The notes: generated by a model from the letters alone, not told the origin. A stretch of 53,801 nucleotides of DNA from RGIG5612 sp963589005 (GCA_963589005.1 CAVAJR010000015.1:1-53801); one strand, 5' to 3'; positions 1 to 9,536 are shown, counted from the stretch's first letter. Program-made: numbers and translations.

Positions 1-4
1 TATA

Positions 5-51
5 AATTTCCAGACCAAAAATGCTTTTAGGGCTACTTTGGTCTGGAAATT
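5..51. promoter_or_regulatory. Perfect 15-bp inverted repeat in surface-gene leader
   Basis: Bases 5-19 and 37-51 are perfect reverse complements (core CCAGACCAAA / TTTGGTCTGG) around a 17-nt loop. No T-run follows, so it is not a typical terminator. It could be an operator or the 5' hairpin of the leader for the gene at 215. Smaller hairpins follow at 67-87 (AGAGGG/CCCTCT) and 88-99 (GGTT/AACC). I do not recognise a known riboswitch class. Confidence 0.5.
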
Positions 52-214
52 AAGATATAAGCGCAGAGAGGGGGAATTGCGCCCTCTGGTTTTGCAACCA
101 AAAAGGAAAAAGTAGTTTATTGCGGAGAACAGTTAGGTAGATCTAGTCATTGTATTACGTGAGCTGTATTAATTGGGCATCGACTACGCAAATATCAGAA
201 AAGGAGAGACGGAC

Positions 215-958
215 ATGAAGAGATATTGGAAAACAATAGCAGCGATAGTTCTAGTAGTTGCGATAGCAGCAACGGTTGCACTCTCAACTATGGACTTAAG
301 ACTGCGGGCAACGGACAGCGACAGCAGCATCGGAAGCGGGGAAGTTGTAGAACAGCAGATCGAGTTAACAGAATCTGTTGAAGAGAACATACCGACACAG
401 ACTCAGGTGCCGGAAACGGCAGAGCCACAGATACAGCAGGTGGAGGTTTATAATACATATGACGAGACCCAGGTGGCTGTAACCGAAGCCGAGACAACTG
501 TAGCTGATGCAGTTGAGCAGGATACAACAGCAACCGAAACAACCTCTGCCTCGGACATTGCAGAAGAGACAACAACCGAAACAGTAACGGAAACCGCAGC
601 GGCAGAGACCACCGCAGAGGCAGCAACAGAAGAAGTCTCAGAGGCAGCTACCACAGCAGCTGAGACAACCTCAGAGGAGCAGACCACAACAGAGGAAGAG
701 ACCACATCTGCACCAAACAGAAGCGTCAGATTGAAGACTAACCTCGATGACGGCACCCTGCCATACGAAGGAATGGAAGTAGTTCTTACCGTAGAACTCA
801 CAGGCTTCGAGGACTGTCAGTATACCATCAAGTGGCAGCGCTCCACAGACAACATTAACTGGGAAGACATCCCGGGCGCAACAGAAGAGGAATACAGATT
901 CACTCTTACAGAAGAAACTAACGGTTACTATTGGAACGCACAAGTAACAGTTGGATAA
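215..958 (+). CDS. Secreted Thr/Glu-rich protein with Ig-like C-terminal domain
   Basis: Protein of 247 aa. The N-terminus has a Lys/Arg-containing start and a hydrophobic segment (about residues 5-24), so it is a signal peptide or membrane anchor. Residues of about 35-165 are a low-complexity Thr/Glu/Ala stretch of the kind used as a wall-spanning stalk. The last 75 residues look like an immunoglobulin-like fold (W in KWQRS, Y in GYYW). ATG 215 is chosen over the in-frame upstream start at 173 because AAGGAG lies at 201-206 with good spacing. No sortase signal is visible. It lies just upstream of the large adhesin-like gene and is probably co-expressed. The exact role is unknown; a surface or extracellular matrix function is inferred. 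Confidence 0.75.
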   Translation: MKRYWKTIAAIVLVVAIAATVALSTMDLRLRATDSDSSIGSGEVVEQQIELTESVEENIPTQTQVPETAEPQIQQVEVYNTYDETQVAVTEAETTVADAVEQDTTATETTSASDIAEETTTETVTETAAAETTAEAATEEVSEAATTAAETTSEEQTTTEEETTSAPNRSVRLKTNLDDGTLPYEGMEVVLTVELTGFEDCQYTIKWQRSTDNINWEDIPGATEEEYRFTLTEETNGYYWNAQVTVG

Positions 959-3900
959 TAATAAAGCTTTTTAGTAACTACTGTTAATACACAAATGGGG
1001 ACGTGAAATCATGAAGAAAATAGGATTAGGAAAAAGAATATCAGCTTTGTTGTTATCGGCGCTGATGGCTGTTACCTTAGTTCCATCATCAGTTACTTAT
1101 GCTGACACATACAACACGAGCAATAGCGGAGGGATTAAGATAGAATTCCCAACAGCTGCAGTAGATGAAGAGCTATCTTCAGATGATGATGCAATTGCAG
1201 AGGAAGATCAGGCAAGCGCTCAGCCGGCAAATGAGCAACCGGCAGATGAGGGGACAACCACGGAGACTGCAGAACAAGAGACAGAAGCCTCGGATGAAGA
1301 TGAGGAAGACCTCTATACATTGCAGATAGAATATGTTTATGCAAATGGCGGCAGAGTCGAGAATACTTACTATGAACTTAAGGAATCAGGCTCAACATTC
1401 GAGATAAGTGCACCTGTTAAGGAAGGGTATACGATCTCCTGCGACAAGGAAGGATATTTTAATGCAGAGACAGGCAAGATAAGCGGAACCGTTACGGCAG
1501 ATCTTGAGCTGACATTAACATATTCTCCTAAAACAGTTACGTATACTGTAAAGCACGAATTTGAGCAGGCAGATGGCAATACAAGAGAAGAAACCGAGAC
1601 ACTGACTGGATTGGTTGGAGACTTGACCCAAGCAGTGGCCAGAACGGAGGCTGGCTATACAGCCATGTCTCCTGTACAGCAGCGCCTTGTAGGCGATGGT
1701 ACAGTTGTAGAGATCCAGTATTTTTTGAATTCATATACATTCTCGTACGTAAGTAATGGCGGAAACTATATCGCCCAGGAACACAAGAAGTATGGAGAAA
1801 CTGTAACTATTGATGCAACCAAGACACCTAGCAGGACAGGATATACATTCGCAGGCTGGTATCTGAATGAGGGCTGCACAGAAGCAGCACCAAGCAGTAT
1901 AACAGTCACTCAGAATATGGAGGTATATGCTAAGTGGACAGAAGATACAGTAGAGTATACTATTGCATATTGGTATGAAAATGCAGATGACACAGATTAT
2001 AGTTACTATAAGTCAGAAACTAAAACAGCAGTCGTAGGATCACAACAAACTGTTAGTACAGCTACGCCAAAGGACAGCTATTTTACATTTGAGAAGGCTG
2101 ATACGGTAACTGTTGCAGGCGATGGCTCTACTGTATTAAATGTGTATTTTAGTAGAAAAACATATACACTGACATTCAAGGAAAAACGCAATTCACATAC
2201 AGCCCTAGCAACAATAACTGCTAAATATGGCGCTTATATTGCAGATAAATTTAATGAAGCTCCGTTTAGCACAACGTACAATGGACGTGCTTGGGAGTGT
2301 ACAGATACCTCAAAATACGAATATGCATTGCAGACGTTGGATCGTATGCCGAGTTTTGATGCAACGTTCAAATTATATGATCAAAGTAGTTATACAAAAA
2401 AACTATTTATTATTATGCAGATGCGGCAGATGGAACAGGAAATGTTCTTCTTAAAGATGTAAATACATATTTCAACTATATCACGTATGATGAAGAGTAT
2501 CACGAAATAGCAGGATTCGCACGCAAGTCTGCAACTGATGCAGGCTTTGATAGAGACGGAAAAAAATACTTTGACAATAATAATGAAGTAAGTCTGTACT
2601 ATATTAGAAACTCATACAGTCTTACTTTCATAAATGAGGGTCAGACTGACAAGACAGTCTCTCTTAAATACGAGGCATCTATTAGCAGTGCCCAGTACAC
2701 TCCGACAAGACCAAGTACACTGCCGGAATATTATGAATTTGCAGGCTGGTATTATGATGAGACATTTAGCAAGGCTGTAAATTGGGACAGTGATAAGATG
2801 CCGCTGGATGGCGCAGTTGTATATGCTAAGTGGGCGCCTAAGAGTTTTACCGTAACATTTAATTCTGATGGCGGAACCAAAGTTCCAACGCAAACAGTGG
2901 TTGGCGGAGAACTTGTAGCAGATTTCGATGATACAACAAGAGATGAATATGAATTCCTGGGATGGTATGAAGCCGGCAGTGACACACCGTTTGACTTCAA
3001 GATGCCTATCACAAGGGATGTTAACTTAACCGCAAAATGGGAAAAGGTTACTATAATAGATTATACTGTCAACTATTATAAGACAGGAACAACCGAGCCA
3101 GTATTTGCTACAGAGCAGCTGAGAGGATATGTTGGTCAGGAAGTAAACATAATGTCCAAGACTCATGAGACACTTATTGCTGACCACGTTAGCCAGACCA
3201 TAACTCTGTCATGGAAGGCTGAAGATAATGTAATCACATTCTACTACTCAGAACCGCATGACATATACTACAAAGTTCAGTATATAGATGCGGTTACGGG
3301 TAGTGCATTAAAAGCTGAAGAGGTTCATACAACAAGAAATACAAATGCTGCAGCGTCATACATTAAGATTGATGGCTATGAGGTTAATTCTACAAGACAG
3401 ATTATCACATTAGACGACGAGGCAAGCGAGGGGGCAATTAAGAATAATATAATTACATTCTATTATAAGCCGATCATAGAAGTAGCTGTAAAGGGTAATA
3501 CATGTACATTCGTTTATGATGGAACGGAGAAAACAGTCAGCGGCAGCGCAGCGACATGCCAGAAGGTAGCAGGTCAGACGGCTACAGAAATGCCGGATGG
3601 CGTTACCATCGACCTTGCTGCCGGTCAGGCTGCCCAGGCACAAGGCACAGCAGCAGGCACCTACAATATGGGTCTGTCTAAAGATAGCTTTGTAGCGCAG
3701 TTTGCTGAAAGCAGCTCATACACAAGCGAAAACTGTGTTGTTAGAATAGTTAAAGTAGAAGACGGATGGCTGAAGATAACAGAACAGACCATAGTTCCGC
3801 CTACAGATCCGGATACAGACCCAGAATACAAGGGCGTAACTGTTGGTCAGTTAGGAAACGAAATTTACGACGGCAAAGAGTACAAGAAAGTGCCGGAAGT

Positions 3901-4000
3901 AAAAGACGGCTCAGGAACATCGTTAGTTGAAGGAAGAGATTTTGAAGTAAGCTATACACACAGTGATGATAAGGAAAACTTCACAGATGTTCAGACCATA

Positions 4001-4331
4001 ACAGTAACGATCAAGGGTATCGGTAACTATACCGGAACAGTAACAAGGACATACCAGATAACACCTGCGACCCTTACAGTAACAACACCGAGTGCAGAGA
4101 AGGTATATGACGGAACAGCGCTTACAAAGACAGACGGAGCCAAGGTAGAAGGTCTTGTAAAAGAAGAAAAGGTTACATTTACAGTAACCGGAACACAGAC
4201 CGATGTAGGCTACAGTACGAACACCTATGAAATTAAATTTGTAGGAGAAGCTGGAGCAGACGAGGCTACTACAGCACAAAGAAGTAACTATAAAATAATA
4301 GAAGAGAAACTCGGAACACTGACAGTAAAGA
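4001..4331 (+). repeat. 331-bp internal coding repeat, copy 1 (partner 5057-5387)
   Basis: The MBG-repeat module beginning at 4001 recurs almost base for base at 5057-5387 (offset 1056). The few differences cluster near its 3' end. Such near-identical direct repeats allow the adhesin to gain or lose modules by recombination. Confidence 0.75.
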
Positions 4332-5056
4332 ACAGTGAAGAGGAGATCGTAGTAACGACCACGGGCGGAACATTCACATATGATGGAAAGGCTCATGGCG
4401 CAACAGTAACAGTAGGAACTCTTCCAAAAGGTTATACAGTAAAGACAGCAGAGTCGACAGCAAAGGCAACACACGTAAGTGAAGGAAAAGTAACGGCAAC
4501 AGCAGACAATCTGGTTATTGTAAATGCCAAGGATGAAGATGTAACAGCTCAACTTAAGATCACAAAGGTCGATGGAGAGATTGAGATCACCCCTGCGCCA
4601 CTTGCAGTGACAACGCCAGATGCAAGCAAGGTATATGACGGAACAGCGCTTACAAAGGAAGGAACAATAACAGGCTTTGTAAACGAAGAGACGGCAGATT
4701 TTGCAACAACAGGAACACAGACCGACGTAGGTAATAGTAAGAACACCTATACTCTTGTATTTGCAGAAGAGGAAGGTGCAAGCGACAAAGCGACAGCAGT
4801 ACGTAGCGACTACAATGTAAGTGAGACAGTCGGAACGCTTACAGTAACAAAACAGAGCATAGATCCAGATGAGCCAGACGATCCGGATGCATACAAGGAC
4901 ATCACGATTGATAGTCCGATTGATGTACCATATGACGGAGATGCTCATCAGTGGGCACCAACAGTTAAAGATAAGGATGGCAACACATTAACTGTAGGCA
5001 CAGACTATACTGTAGATTACAGCACGACTGACTTCACAAATGTAACAGGCCTGATC

Positions 5057-5387
5057 ACAGTAACGATCAAGGGTAACGGTAACTATACCGGAACAGTAAC
5101 AAGGACATACAAGATAACACCTGCGACCCTTACAGTAACAACACCGAGTGCAGAGAAGGTATATGACGGAACAGCGCTTACAAAGACAGACGGAGCCAAG
5201 GTAGAAGGTCTTGTAAAAGAAGAAAAGGTTACATTTACAGTAACCGGAACACAGACCGATGTAGGCTACAGTACGAACACCTATGAAATTAAATTTGTAG
5301 GAGAAGATGGAGCAGCCGAGACTACTACAGCACAAAGAAGTAACTATAAAATAATAGAAGAGAACCTCGGAACACTGACAGTAAAGG
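5057..5387 (+). repeat. 331-bp internal coding repeat, copy 2
   Basis: Second copy of the module at 4001-4331. A further pair of similar modules starts near 5390 and 5915 (IDPGPDPENPDPEY...). The repeated part of the gene has clearly grown by duplication. Confidence 0.75.
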
Positions 5388-6708
5388 TTCAGAAGATTGA
5401 TCCGGGTCCAGACCCAGAGAATCCAGATCCAGAGTATGGCGGAGTAGAGATCAATGATCCTGATGACGTGACATACGACGGTGAGGAGCATAAGTTTGTA
5501 CCGGAAGTTACAGATAAGGATGGCAATCCGTTAGTTGAAGGTAAGGACTACGAAGTAACATATGACGTAGACAACTTCACAGACGTAACGAAGGTAACAG
5601 TAACAATCACTGGCAAGGGTAACTACCAGGGTGAAGTAGTTAAGAAATACGAGATCACGAAGCGTGCGATCGAGATCACGGCAGGAAGCGCAAGCAAGAC
5701 ATATGACGGAACTGCACTTACAGAAGATAGCTATGAAGTAACATCAGGAAGCGAAGCTGCAACTGATGAGATCACAAGCGTAACAGTAACAGGCAGCATC
5801 ACAAATGTCGGAACAGAAGAAAACATTGCAAGCGAAGCAGTGATCATGAGAGGCGAGGTGGATGCAACAGGCAACTATGCAATAACCTATTTGCCGGGAA
5901 CACTTAAGGTTACAGCTCAGAAGATTGATCCGGGCCCAGACCCAGAGAATCCAGATCCAGAGTATAGCGGAGTAGAGATCAATGATCCTGATGACGTAAC
6001 ATACGACGGTGAGGAGCATAAGTTTGTACCGGAAGTTACAGACAAGGATGGCAATCCGTTAGTTGAAGGTGAGGATTATATCGTAACCTACGATACCGAC
6101 AACTTCACAGATGTAACTAAGGTTACGGTAATAATTACTGGTAATGGCAACTATGACGGCGAGATCATCAAAACATACGAGATCAAACCTGCTAAGGTAA
6201 CAATTACAACTGACAGTGCAAGCAAGACATATGACGGAACTGCACTTACAGCAGGCGGACGTATCGAGGGACTGGTTAACGGTGAGGAAGTAAGCTTCAA
6301 GGCAATCGGCAGCCAGACATCAGTTGGAACGAGCGAAAATACCTACTCACTTGTATGGGATAAGACAGCTAAGGAAGGCAACTACACAATTGATAAGGTA
6401 ACGCTTGGAACATTGACAGTTACACAGGCTCCGGAACCGGAGACACCGAGCCAGGATGGCGGCAACACCAATAACCGTGATCATACGGCACCAAGAACCG
6501 GTGATGACACAATGAATACGGTACTGCTCCTGATGCTGATTATGATATTAGCAGGCGCAGGACTTGGTACAGCAGCATATGCTTACAAGAAGAGAAAATA
6601 ATTCGAAGAGGAACGCTTCGGCGATAACCTTGGAGAAGATATTACTGGGAAGTAAGCAAAGCAATTTAATAATTAGGTAACCGGATGCTAGCAGAAGGTT
6701 ATCTCACG

Positions 6709-6741
6709 CGAGGGTCAGGCAACTGACCCTCGTAGTTGTTT
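6709..6741 (+). terminator. Rho-independent terminator after adhesin gene
   Basis: A perfect 10-bp stem (6709-6718 with 6723-6732, CGAGGGTCAG/CTGACCCTCG) is closed by a GCAA tetraloop and followed by TAGTTGTTT. It lies 107 bases past the adhesin stop codon. Confidence 0.8.
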
Positions 6742-6788
6742 ATAGGTGAGGAACAGCCGCTATGAGGCGGCGATATAATATAAACCCA

Positions 6789-6818
6789 TTGACGGTGGTT
6801 CTGGTAAGATTGTATTAT
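6789..6818 (+). promoter_or_regulatory. Sigma-A-like promoter TTGACG-18-TATTAT
   Basis: TTGACG at 6789 and TATTAT at 6813, with an 18-bp spacer. It could drive the small ORF at 6870 and the XRE gene at 6999. Confidence 0.5.
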
Positions 6819-6869
6819 TTTAGAACCCGGAGAGTTTACAGTTTCGGTCAGGACTCAGTTGAATTGGTA

Positions 6870-6965
6870 ATGGACATGGACAAGGCAATAGATATTTTAG
6901 AATGGGTGAAGTATTGTGACTGCTTGATTTGCCGACTTTTTAGAATGACGGCATGGCGAGCGTGA
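6870..6965 (+). CDS. Small ORF of unknown function (31 aa), doubtful
   Basis: An ATG at 6870 opens a 31-codon frame beginning MDMDKAIDILEWVK. A longer in-frame version starts at 6762. No ribosome site is visible at either start and I do not recognise the product. It lies between a plausible promoter and the XRE gene, so it may be a remnant of a former accessory gene. Composition alone does not show that it is translated. Confidence 0.2.
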   Translation: MDMDKAIDILEWVKYCDCLICRLFRMTAWRA

Positions 6966-6998
6966 ATATAATATCCGGAGAGAGGAGAGTATTTGCTG

Positions 6999-7199
6999 AT
7001 GGACTCAAGGCAGGAATTATTGGAATTAAGGCAGAGCACCGGAATGAACCGCAGAGAGTTTGCGGATTATTTTGAGATTCCATACAGAACCGTGCAGGAA
7101 TGGGAACTGGGGCACAGAAAGATGCCGGAGTATTTGCTTAGGCTAATGGCATACAAGGTTCGGATGGAGGCGATGCTAAATAAACCTGAGGAAAAATAA
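6999..7199 (+). CDS. Small XRE-family helix-turn-helix protein
   Basis: A 66-aa protein (68 aa if TTG 6993 is used). The motif MNRREFADYFEIPYRTVQEW is a classic XRE helix-turn-helix: short helix, turn, then recognition helix. An AGGAG at 6983 serves either start. ATG 6999 is preferred because related small proteins begin MDSRQEL. Such proteins are common in Lachnospiraceae accessory islands, often beside DUF3791/DUF3990 genes, which are not seen here. A DNA-binding regulator is inferred. A 3' fragment of the same gene recurs at 9592-9687. Confidence 0.65.
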   Translation: MDSRQELLELRQSTGMNRREFADYFEIPYRTVQEWELGHRKMPEYLLRLMAYKVRMEAMLNKPEEK

Positions 7200-7280
7200 G
7201 AATATGAGTAATCTGGCGAGTGGAGATTATTAGACGTAAGACGAGGTGACATCTTGTAAGGCCGATTGTTCCCTAAGATA

Positions 7281-7309
7281 TTGACTATACGCAATGAGTA
7301 CAGTATACT
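7281..7309 (+). promoter_or_regulatory. Sigma-A-like promoter of rpn copy 1
   Basis: TTGACT (7281) and TATACT (7304) are separated by 17 bp. The predicted RNA has a leader of about 170 nt before the TTG start at 7485, including an AAAGG/CCTTT hairpin near 7424-7440. The same promoter is kept in copy 2. Confidence 0.7.
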
Positions 7310-7484
7310 GCTGGCATCTGATTGGCAGGAATTGAACGCACGCTGAAAAGAAAAGGCATGCGGACAGTCAAGGCTGACAGAAAATTCAGTTGATTGTGCA
7401 TGGGTGCTTGATTATAATTAAGTTAAAGGGCGAGCCTTTTGCACGATCTGAAAATGCTAAGAGCGATGCAAGAGGAGAGCTGAC

Positions 7485-8684
7485 TTGAATACTGAGATAG
7501 CAAATGCTGTAAACGCAGCAGGAGACAAGGCACAATACGATACCCGAGTTAAGAGGGTATTGGCGCAGAAGATGATACTGGCGCATATCCTTGTGAGGAC
7601 AGTTGATGAATTCAGAGGAATGAGGCCGGAAGATGTGGCGGATTGTATCGAAGGAGAGCCGCGGATAGGAGTCGTGCCGGTCGAGCCCGGGCTGACCAAT
7701 GCAGAGAAGGCGGGCGAGGGACGAACTGCGGCTGGAGGAAGTGATAAGGCAGGCCTGACTAGAGATGAGAAGTCAGACAATGGTCGAGCCATGGCCGAAG
7801 AAAGTGATACGGCAGGCCTGACTAGAGAGGGAGAGTCAGACAATGAACGAACTGCGGCTGGAGAAAGGGATGCGGCAGACCTGACTAGAGAAGAGAAGTC
7901 AAACAATGGTCGAGCGGCGGCCGGAGGAACGGATACGGCAGGTCAGACCAGAGGCGAGAAATCAGAAAAAGCAGGACAGAGGATTATCGGTCTCAACACA
8001 GAGAACTCTGAAGTTAATGAAGGTCTGATTCGTTTCGATATTATCTTTTACGTTCGGATGAAGGACGGACTTTCACAGATCATTGTGAATATCGAGTGTC
8101 AGAAGGACGAACCGTCAGCATATAAGATATTAAATCGGGCGATCTTCTATGTAAGCAGGATGGTGTCATCACAGAAGGAACGGGATTTCGTAAATACGAA
8201 CTATGATGACATCAAGCAGGTATTCAGCATCTGGATCTGCATGAATATGGACTGTAATTGCTTGAGCCATATTCATCTGACCAAGGAAGAGATGTTAAAA
8301 CCGCATGACTGGAAGGGGAATCTTGATCTTCTGAATATCGTGATGATAGGAGTTACGAGTGATGTTCCGGAGCCCGACGAGAATTATGAACTGCACCGCC
8401 TGATCGGGACACTGCTTTCTGACAGGCTGAGAGAACAGGAGAAGCTGGAGATCATAGAGCGGGAATACAATATTCCGATTAACAGGGAATTTCGTAAGGA
8501 GGTAACAACAATGTGTAATCTGAGTGATGGAATTGAAGAAAGAGCGACAGCGAGAGTAACAGAAAAAATTATTCTTAAAATGTACAATAGAGGTTACACA
8601 CTAGAACAGATTGCAGAAGTAACGGATGTAAGCGAGGAGGCTATCGAGGAAATCATTAGGGAAAAGGACTTGCTTCTGGTCTAA
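7485..8684 (+). CDS. Rpn-family PD-(D/E)XK nuclease (putative recombination-promoting nuclease/transposase), copy 1
   Basis: A 399-aa protein. The nuclease core is visible as D185 (RFDIIFYV) and E204-x-Q206-K207 (NIECQK), as in Rpn/PDDEXK_2 proteins. Residues 69-165 are an unusual insert of about 4.6 tandem 21-aa units (GLTRxEKSDNGRxxAxxSDxA). The C-terminal 57 residues are helical and end LEQIAEVTDVSEEAIEE. The start is TTG with AGGAG seven bases upstream. Rpn proteins are DNA endonucleases linked to recombination and phage defence and can be toxic. An internal start at 8511 probably yields a separate small protein. Target specificity cannot be read from the sequence. Confidence 0.8.
   Translation: MNTEIANAVNAAGDKAQYDTRVKRVLAQKMILAHILVRTVDEFRGMRPEDVADCIEGEPRIGVVPVEPGLTNAEKAGEGRTAAGGSDKAGLTRDEKSDNGRAMAEESDTAGLTREGESDNERTAAGERDAADLTREEKSNNGRAAAGGTDTAGQTRGEKSEKAGQRIIGLNTENSEVNEGLIRFDIIFYVRMKDGLSQIIVNIECQKDEPSAYKILNRAIFYVSRMVSSQKERDFVNTNYDDIKQVFSIWICMNMDCNCLSHIHLTKEEMLKPHDWKGNLDLLNIVMIGVTSDVPEPDENYELHRLIGTLLSDRLREQEKLEIIEREYNIPINREFRKEVTTMCNLSDGIEERATARVTEKIILKMYNRGYTLEQIAEVTDVSEEAIEEIIREKDLLLV
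8511..8684 (+). CDS. Probable intragenic small protein (RpnS-like antitoxin) of rpn copy 1
   Basis: An in-frame ATG at 8511 lies 7 nt behind TAAGGAGGT (8495-8503), a perfect match to the 16S anti-Shine-Dalgarno and far stronger than the AGGAG/TTG start of the full gene. It would give a 57-aa protein equal to the C-terminus of the nuclease (MCNLSDGIEE to LLLV). Studies of E. coli rpn genes describe exactly this arrangement, where the short C-terminal product blocks the full-length toxin. Antitoxin function here is inferred from that parallel. Conservation of the site in both copies supports it. Confidence 0.6.
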   Translation: MCNLSDGIEERATARVTEKIILKMYNRGYTLEQIAEVTDVSEEAIEEIIREKDLLLV

Positions 8685-8686
8685 AC

Positions 8687-8772
8687 GACTGGTCAGAACA
8701 GATCTCATCAATAACGAAAATGAGCTTTGAAGAGATTGCGTGGATTACTCTCCGAAAACGAGGCCCTTGTTT
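8687..8772 (+). pseudogene. Displaced alternative C-terminal tail of rpn, copy 1
   Basis: Just past the rpn stop, one frame reads ...ISSITKMSFEEIAWIT. This resembles the usual EEIAxI ending of Rpn proteins and the better kept tail after copy 2 (KMSPEEIARIINENEPVLA). It has no start of its own. The simplest view is an old C-terminal coding segment left behind when the present tail was acquired. Confidence 0.4.
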
Positions 8773-9228
8773 TTATTGAATCTGTATATTAAGATGCATT
8801 CCCATTGCAAGAGCAAGTCTGTTTAATGTTCCGATAGAAGGGTTGCCGATACCTCTTTCAAGCCTGGAAATATCAGATTGATCAATACCTGTTTGCGCAG
8901 CAAGTTCTGCCTGAGAGAGGCCAGCTTTGGCTCTTGCTGCTGATATTGCATTTGCCACAAGCAGATTAATTGGAAGTTTAGTTTGTCCTATATTCACGCC
9001 ATCTTCGTAGATTGTTTCTGCCTCAATATCCAATTCGTCATTCCAACGGATACCATATGCACCCATCAGGCGTCCGCTTAGAAATAGTTTCCGGTCTTTT
9101 AATGCTTCCATCTGGGGATATTTAGAAAAAAGGGCTGACATATCATAAGACTTGACTTCTCCGGTCTGAAAAGTCAACTCTAAAGTGGTGCCTTCTTTGA
9201 ATTCAAGATTAATAGCCTTGTGAAACAT
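8773..9228 (-). CDS. DUF2442 protein fused to XRE helix-turn-helix (antitoxin-like)
   Basis: A 151-aa protein. Residues 1-75 match the DUF2442 pattern (FKEGTTLELTFQTGEVKSYDM, WNDELDIEAETIYEDG). Residues of about 92-150 form an XRE domain (GLSQAELAAQTGIDQSDIS, then GNPSIGTLNRLA). DUF4160-DUF2442 pairs are known as toxin-antitoxin-like modules, with the HTH protein the likely antitoxin and autorepressor. The DUF4160 partner lies just upstream on the same strand but is frame-shifted. No clear ribosome site precedes ATG 9228, so translation may be coupled. It sits between the two rpn copies. Confidence 0.7.
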   Translation of the reverse strand: MFHKAINLEFKEGTTLELTFQTGEVKSYDMSALFSKYPQMEALKDRKLFLSGRLMGAYGIRWNDELDIEAETIYEDGVNIGQTKLPINLLVANAISAARAKAGLSQAELAAQTGIDQSDISRLERGIGNPSIGTLNRLALAMGMHLNIQIQ

Positions 9229-9268
9229 ATTAATTCAGTGGCGGGAGCTTCACATACTTCTCAGTCTC

Positions 9269-9491
9269 TCACATTTCCTCCAGTTCTTTTTGATAATTTA
9301 AAATAAATTCTTTTACCATGGCTTTAGCTTTGCCGGGAAATTCTCCTTCCATTATCTCACCAGTAGCAATCAGAAATGGGGCATCAAAATCCTGAGTAAT
9401 CGCATGTATGTGTGGTGGATTATGTTCTTTGTTCCGCAAATACATTACAATAATGATTCCATAGAAATAACTTATCGTTGGCGTAAGGCAT
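9269..9491 (-). pseudogene. DUF4160 gene with a 1-base frame shift near its start
   Basis: From ATG 9491, behind AAAGGAG, the frame reads only about 23 codons (MPYANDKLFLW...). Ignoring one T in the CTTAC just after the ATG gives a full 73-aa DUF4160-type protein: MPTPTISYFYGIIIVMY, then NKEHNPPHIHA and GEIMEGEFPGKAKAMVKEF, ending in ATG-TGA at 9269. The downstream frame has no ATG before codon 16. The family is about 70-85 aa, so only the start is damaged. It may be inactive, or the extra base may be a sequence error. Confidence 0.65.
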
Positions 9492-9507
9492 CACTCCTTT
9501 CACAATT

Positions 9508-9536
9508 ATTATATGGGATATATCACATAAAGTCAA
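9508..9536 (-). promoter_or_regulatory. Consensus promoter for the DUF4160-DUF2442 pair
   Basis: On the minus strand, TTGACT (9536-9531) and a perfect TATAAT (9513-9508) are spaced by exactly 17 bp. The transcript would start close to AAAGGAG and the DUF4160 start. Such strong promoters are typical of autoregulated toxin-antitoxin operons. Confidence 0.75.

Larger units (their letters stand above)
1011..6601 (+). pseudogene. Large MBG/InlB-repeat surface adhesin, frame-split at an A7 run
   Basis: Two reading frames together encode one protein of about 1860 aa. The 5' frame (1011-2462) has a signal peptide (MKKIGLGKRISALLLSALMA...), an acidic linker, a MucBP-like segment and an InlB/Listeria-Bacteroides repeat (GYTFAGWY...YAKW). 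It stops at 2460. The continuation lies in the -1 frame, open from 2390 to 6601. It carries further InlB repeats (YYEFAGWYY, YEFLGWY), then many MBG-type repeats (YDGTALT, NYTGTVT), and ends in an APRTGD motif, a hydrophobic helix and KKRK, a sortase-like anchor without a canonical LPXTG. The frames meet at A7 (2396-2402). This could be a disabling mutation, phase variation, programmed slippage or a sequence error. It is probably a cell-wall adhesin. Confidence 0.7.
7132..8765 (+). repeat. Direct repeat, rpn unit copy 1
   Basis: This segment holds the 3' end of the XRE gene, a promoter, a leader, the rpn gene and about 80 bases beyond its stop. It recurs at 9620-11277 with a constant offset of 2488 up to about 8470, then 2512 after a 24-bp indel. 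The first 1.3 kb are almost identical; the last 0.2 kb diverge. Confidence 0.85.

Noticed and set aside
61..160. A GEMM (c-di-GMP) riboswitch in the first leader
   Set aside because: The hairpins do not match the conserved core that I know for either c-di-GMP class.
3923..5491. Long minus-strand open frames (341 and 167 codons) inside the adhesin gene
   Set aside because: They are antisense shadows of the repetitive MBG region: Cys/Tyr-rich, with no ribosome sites and no recognisable domains.
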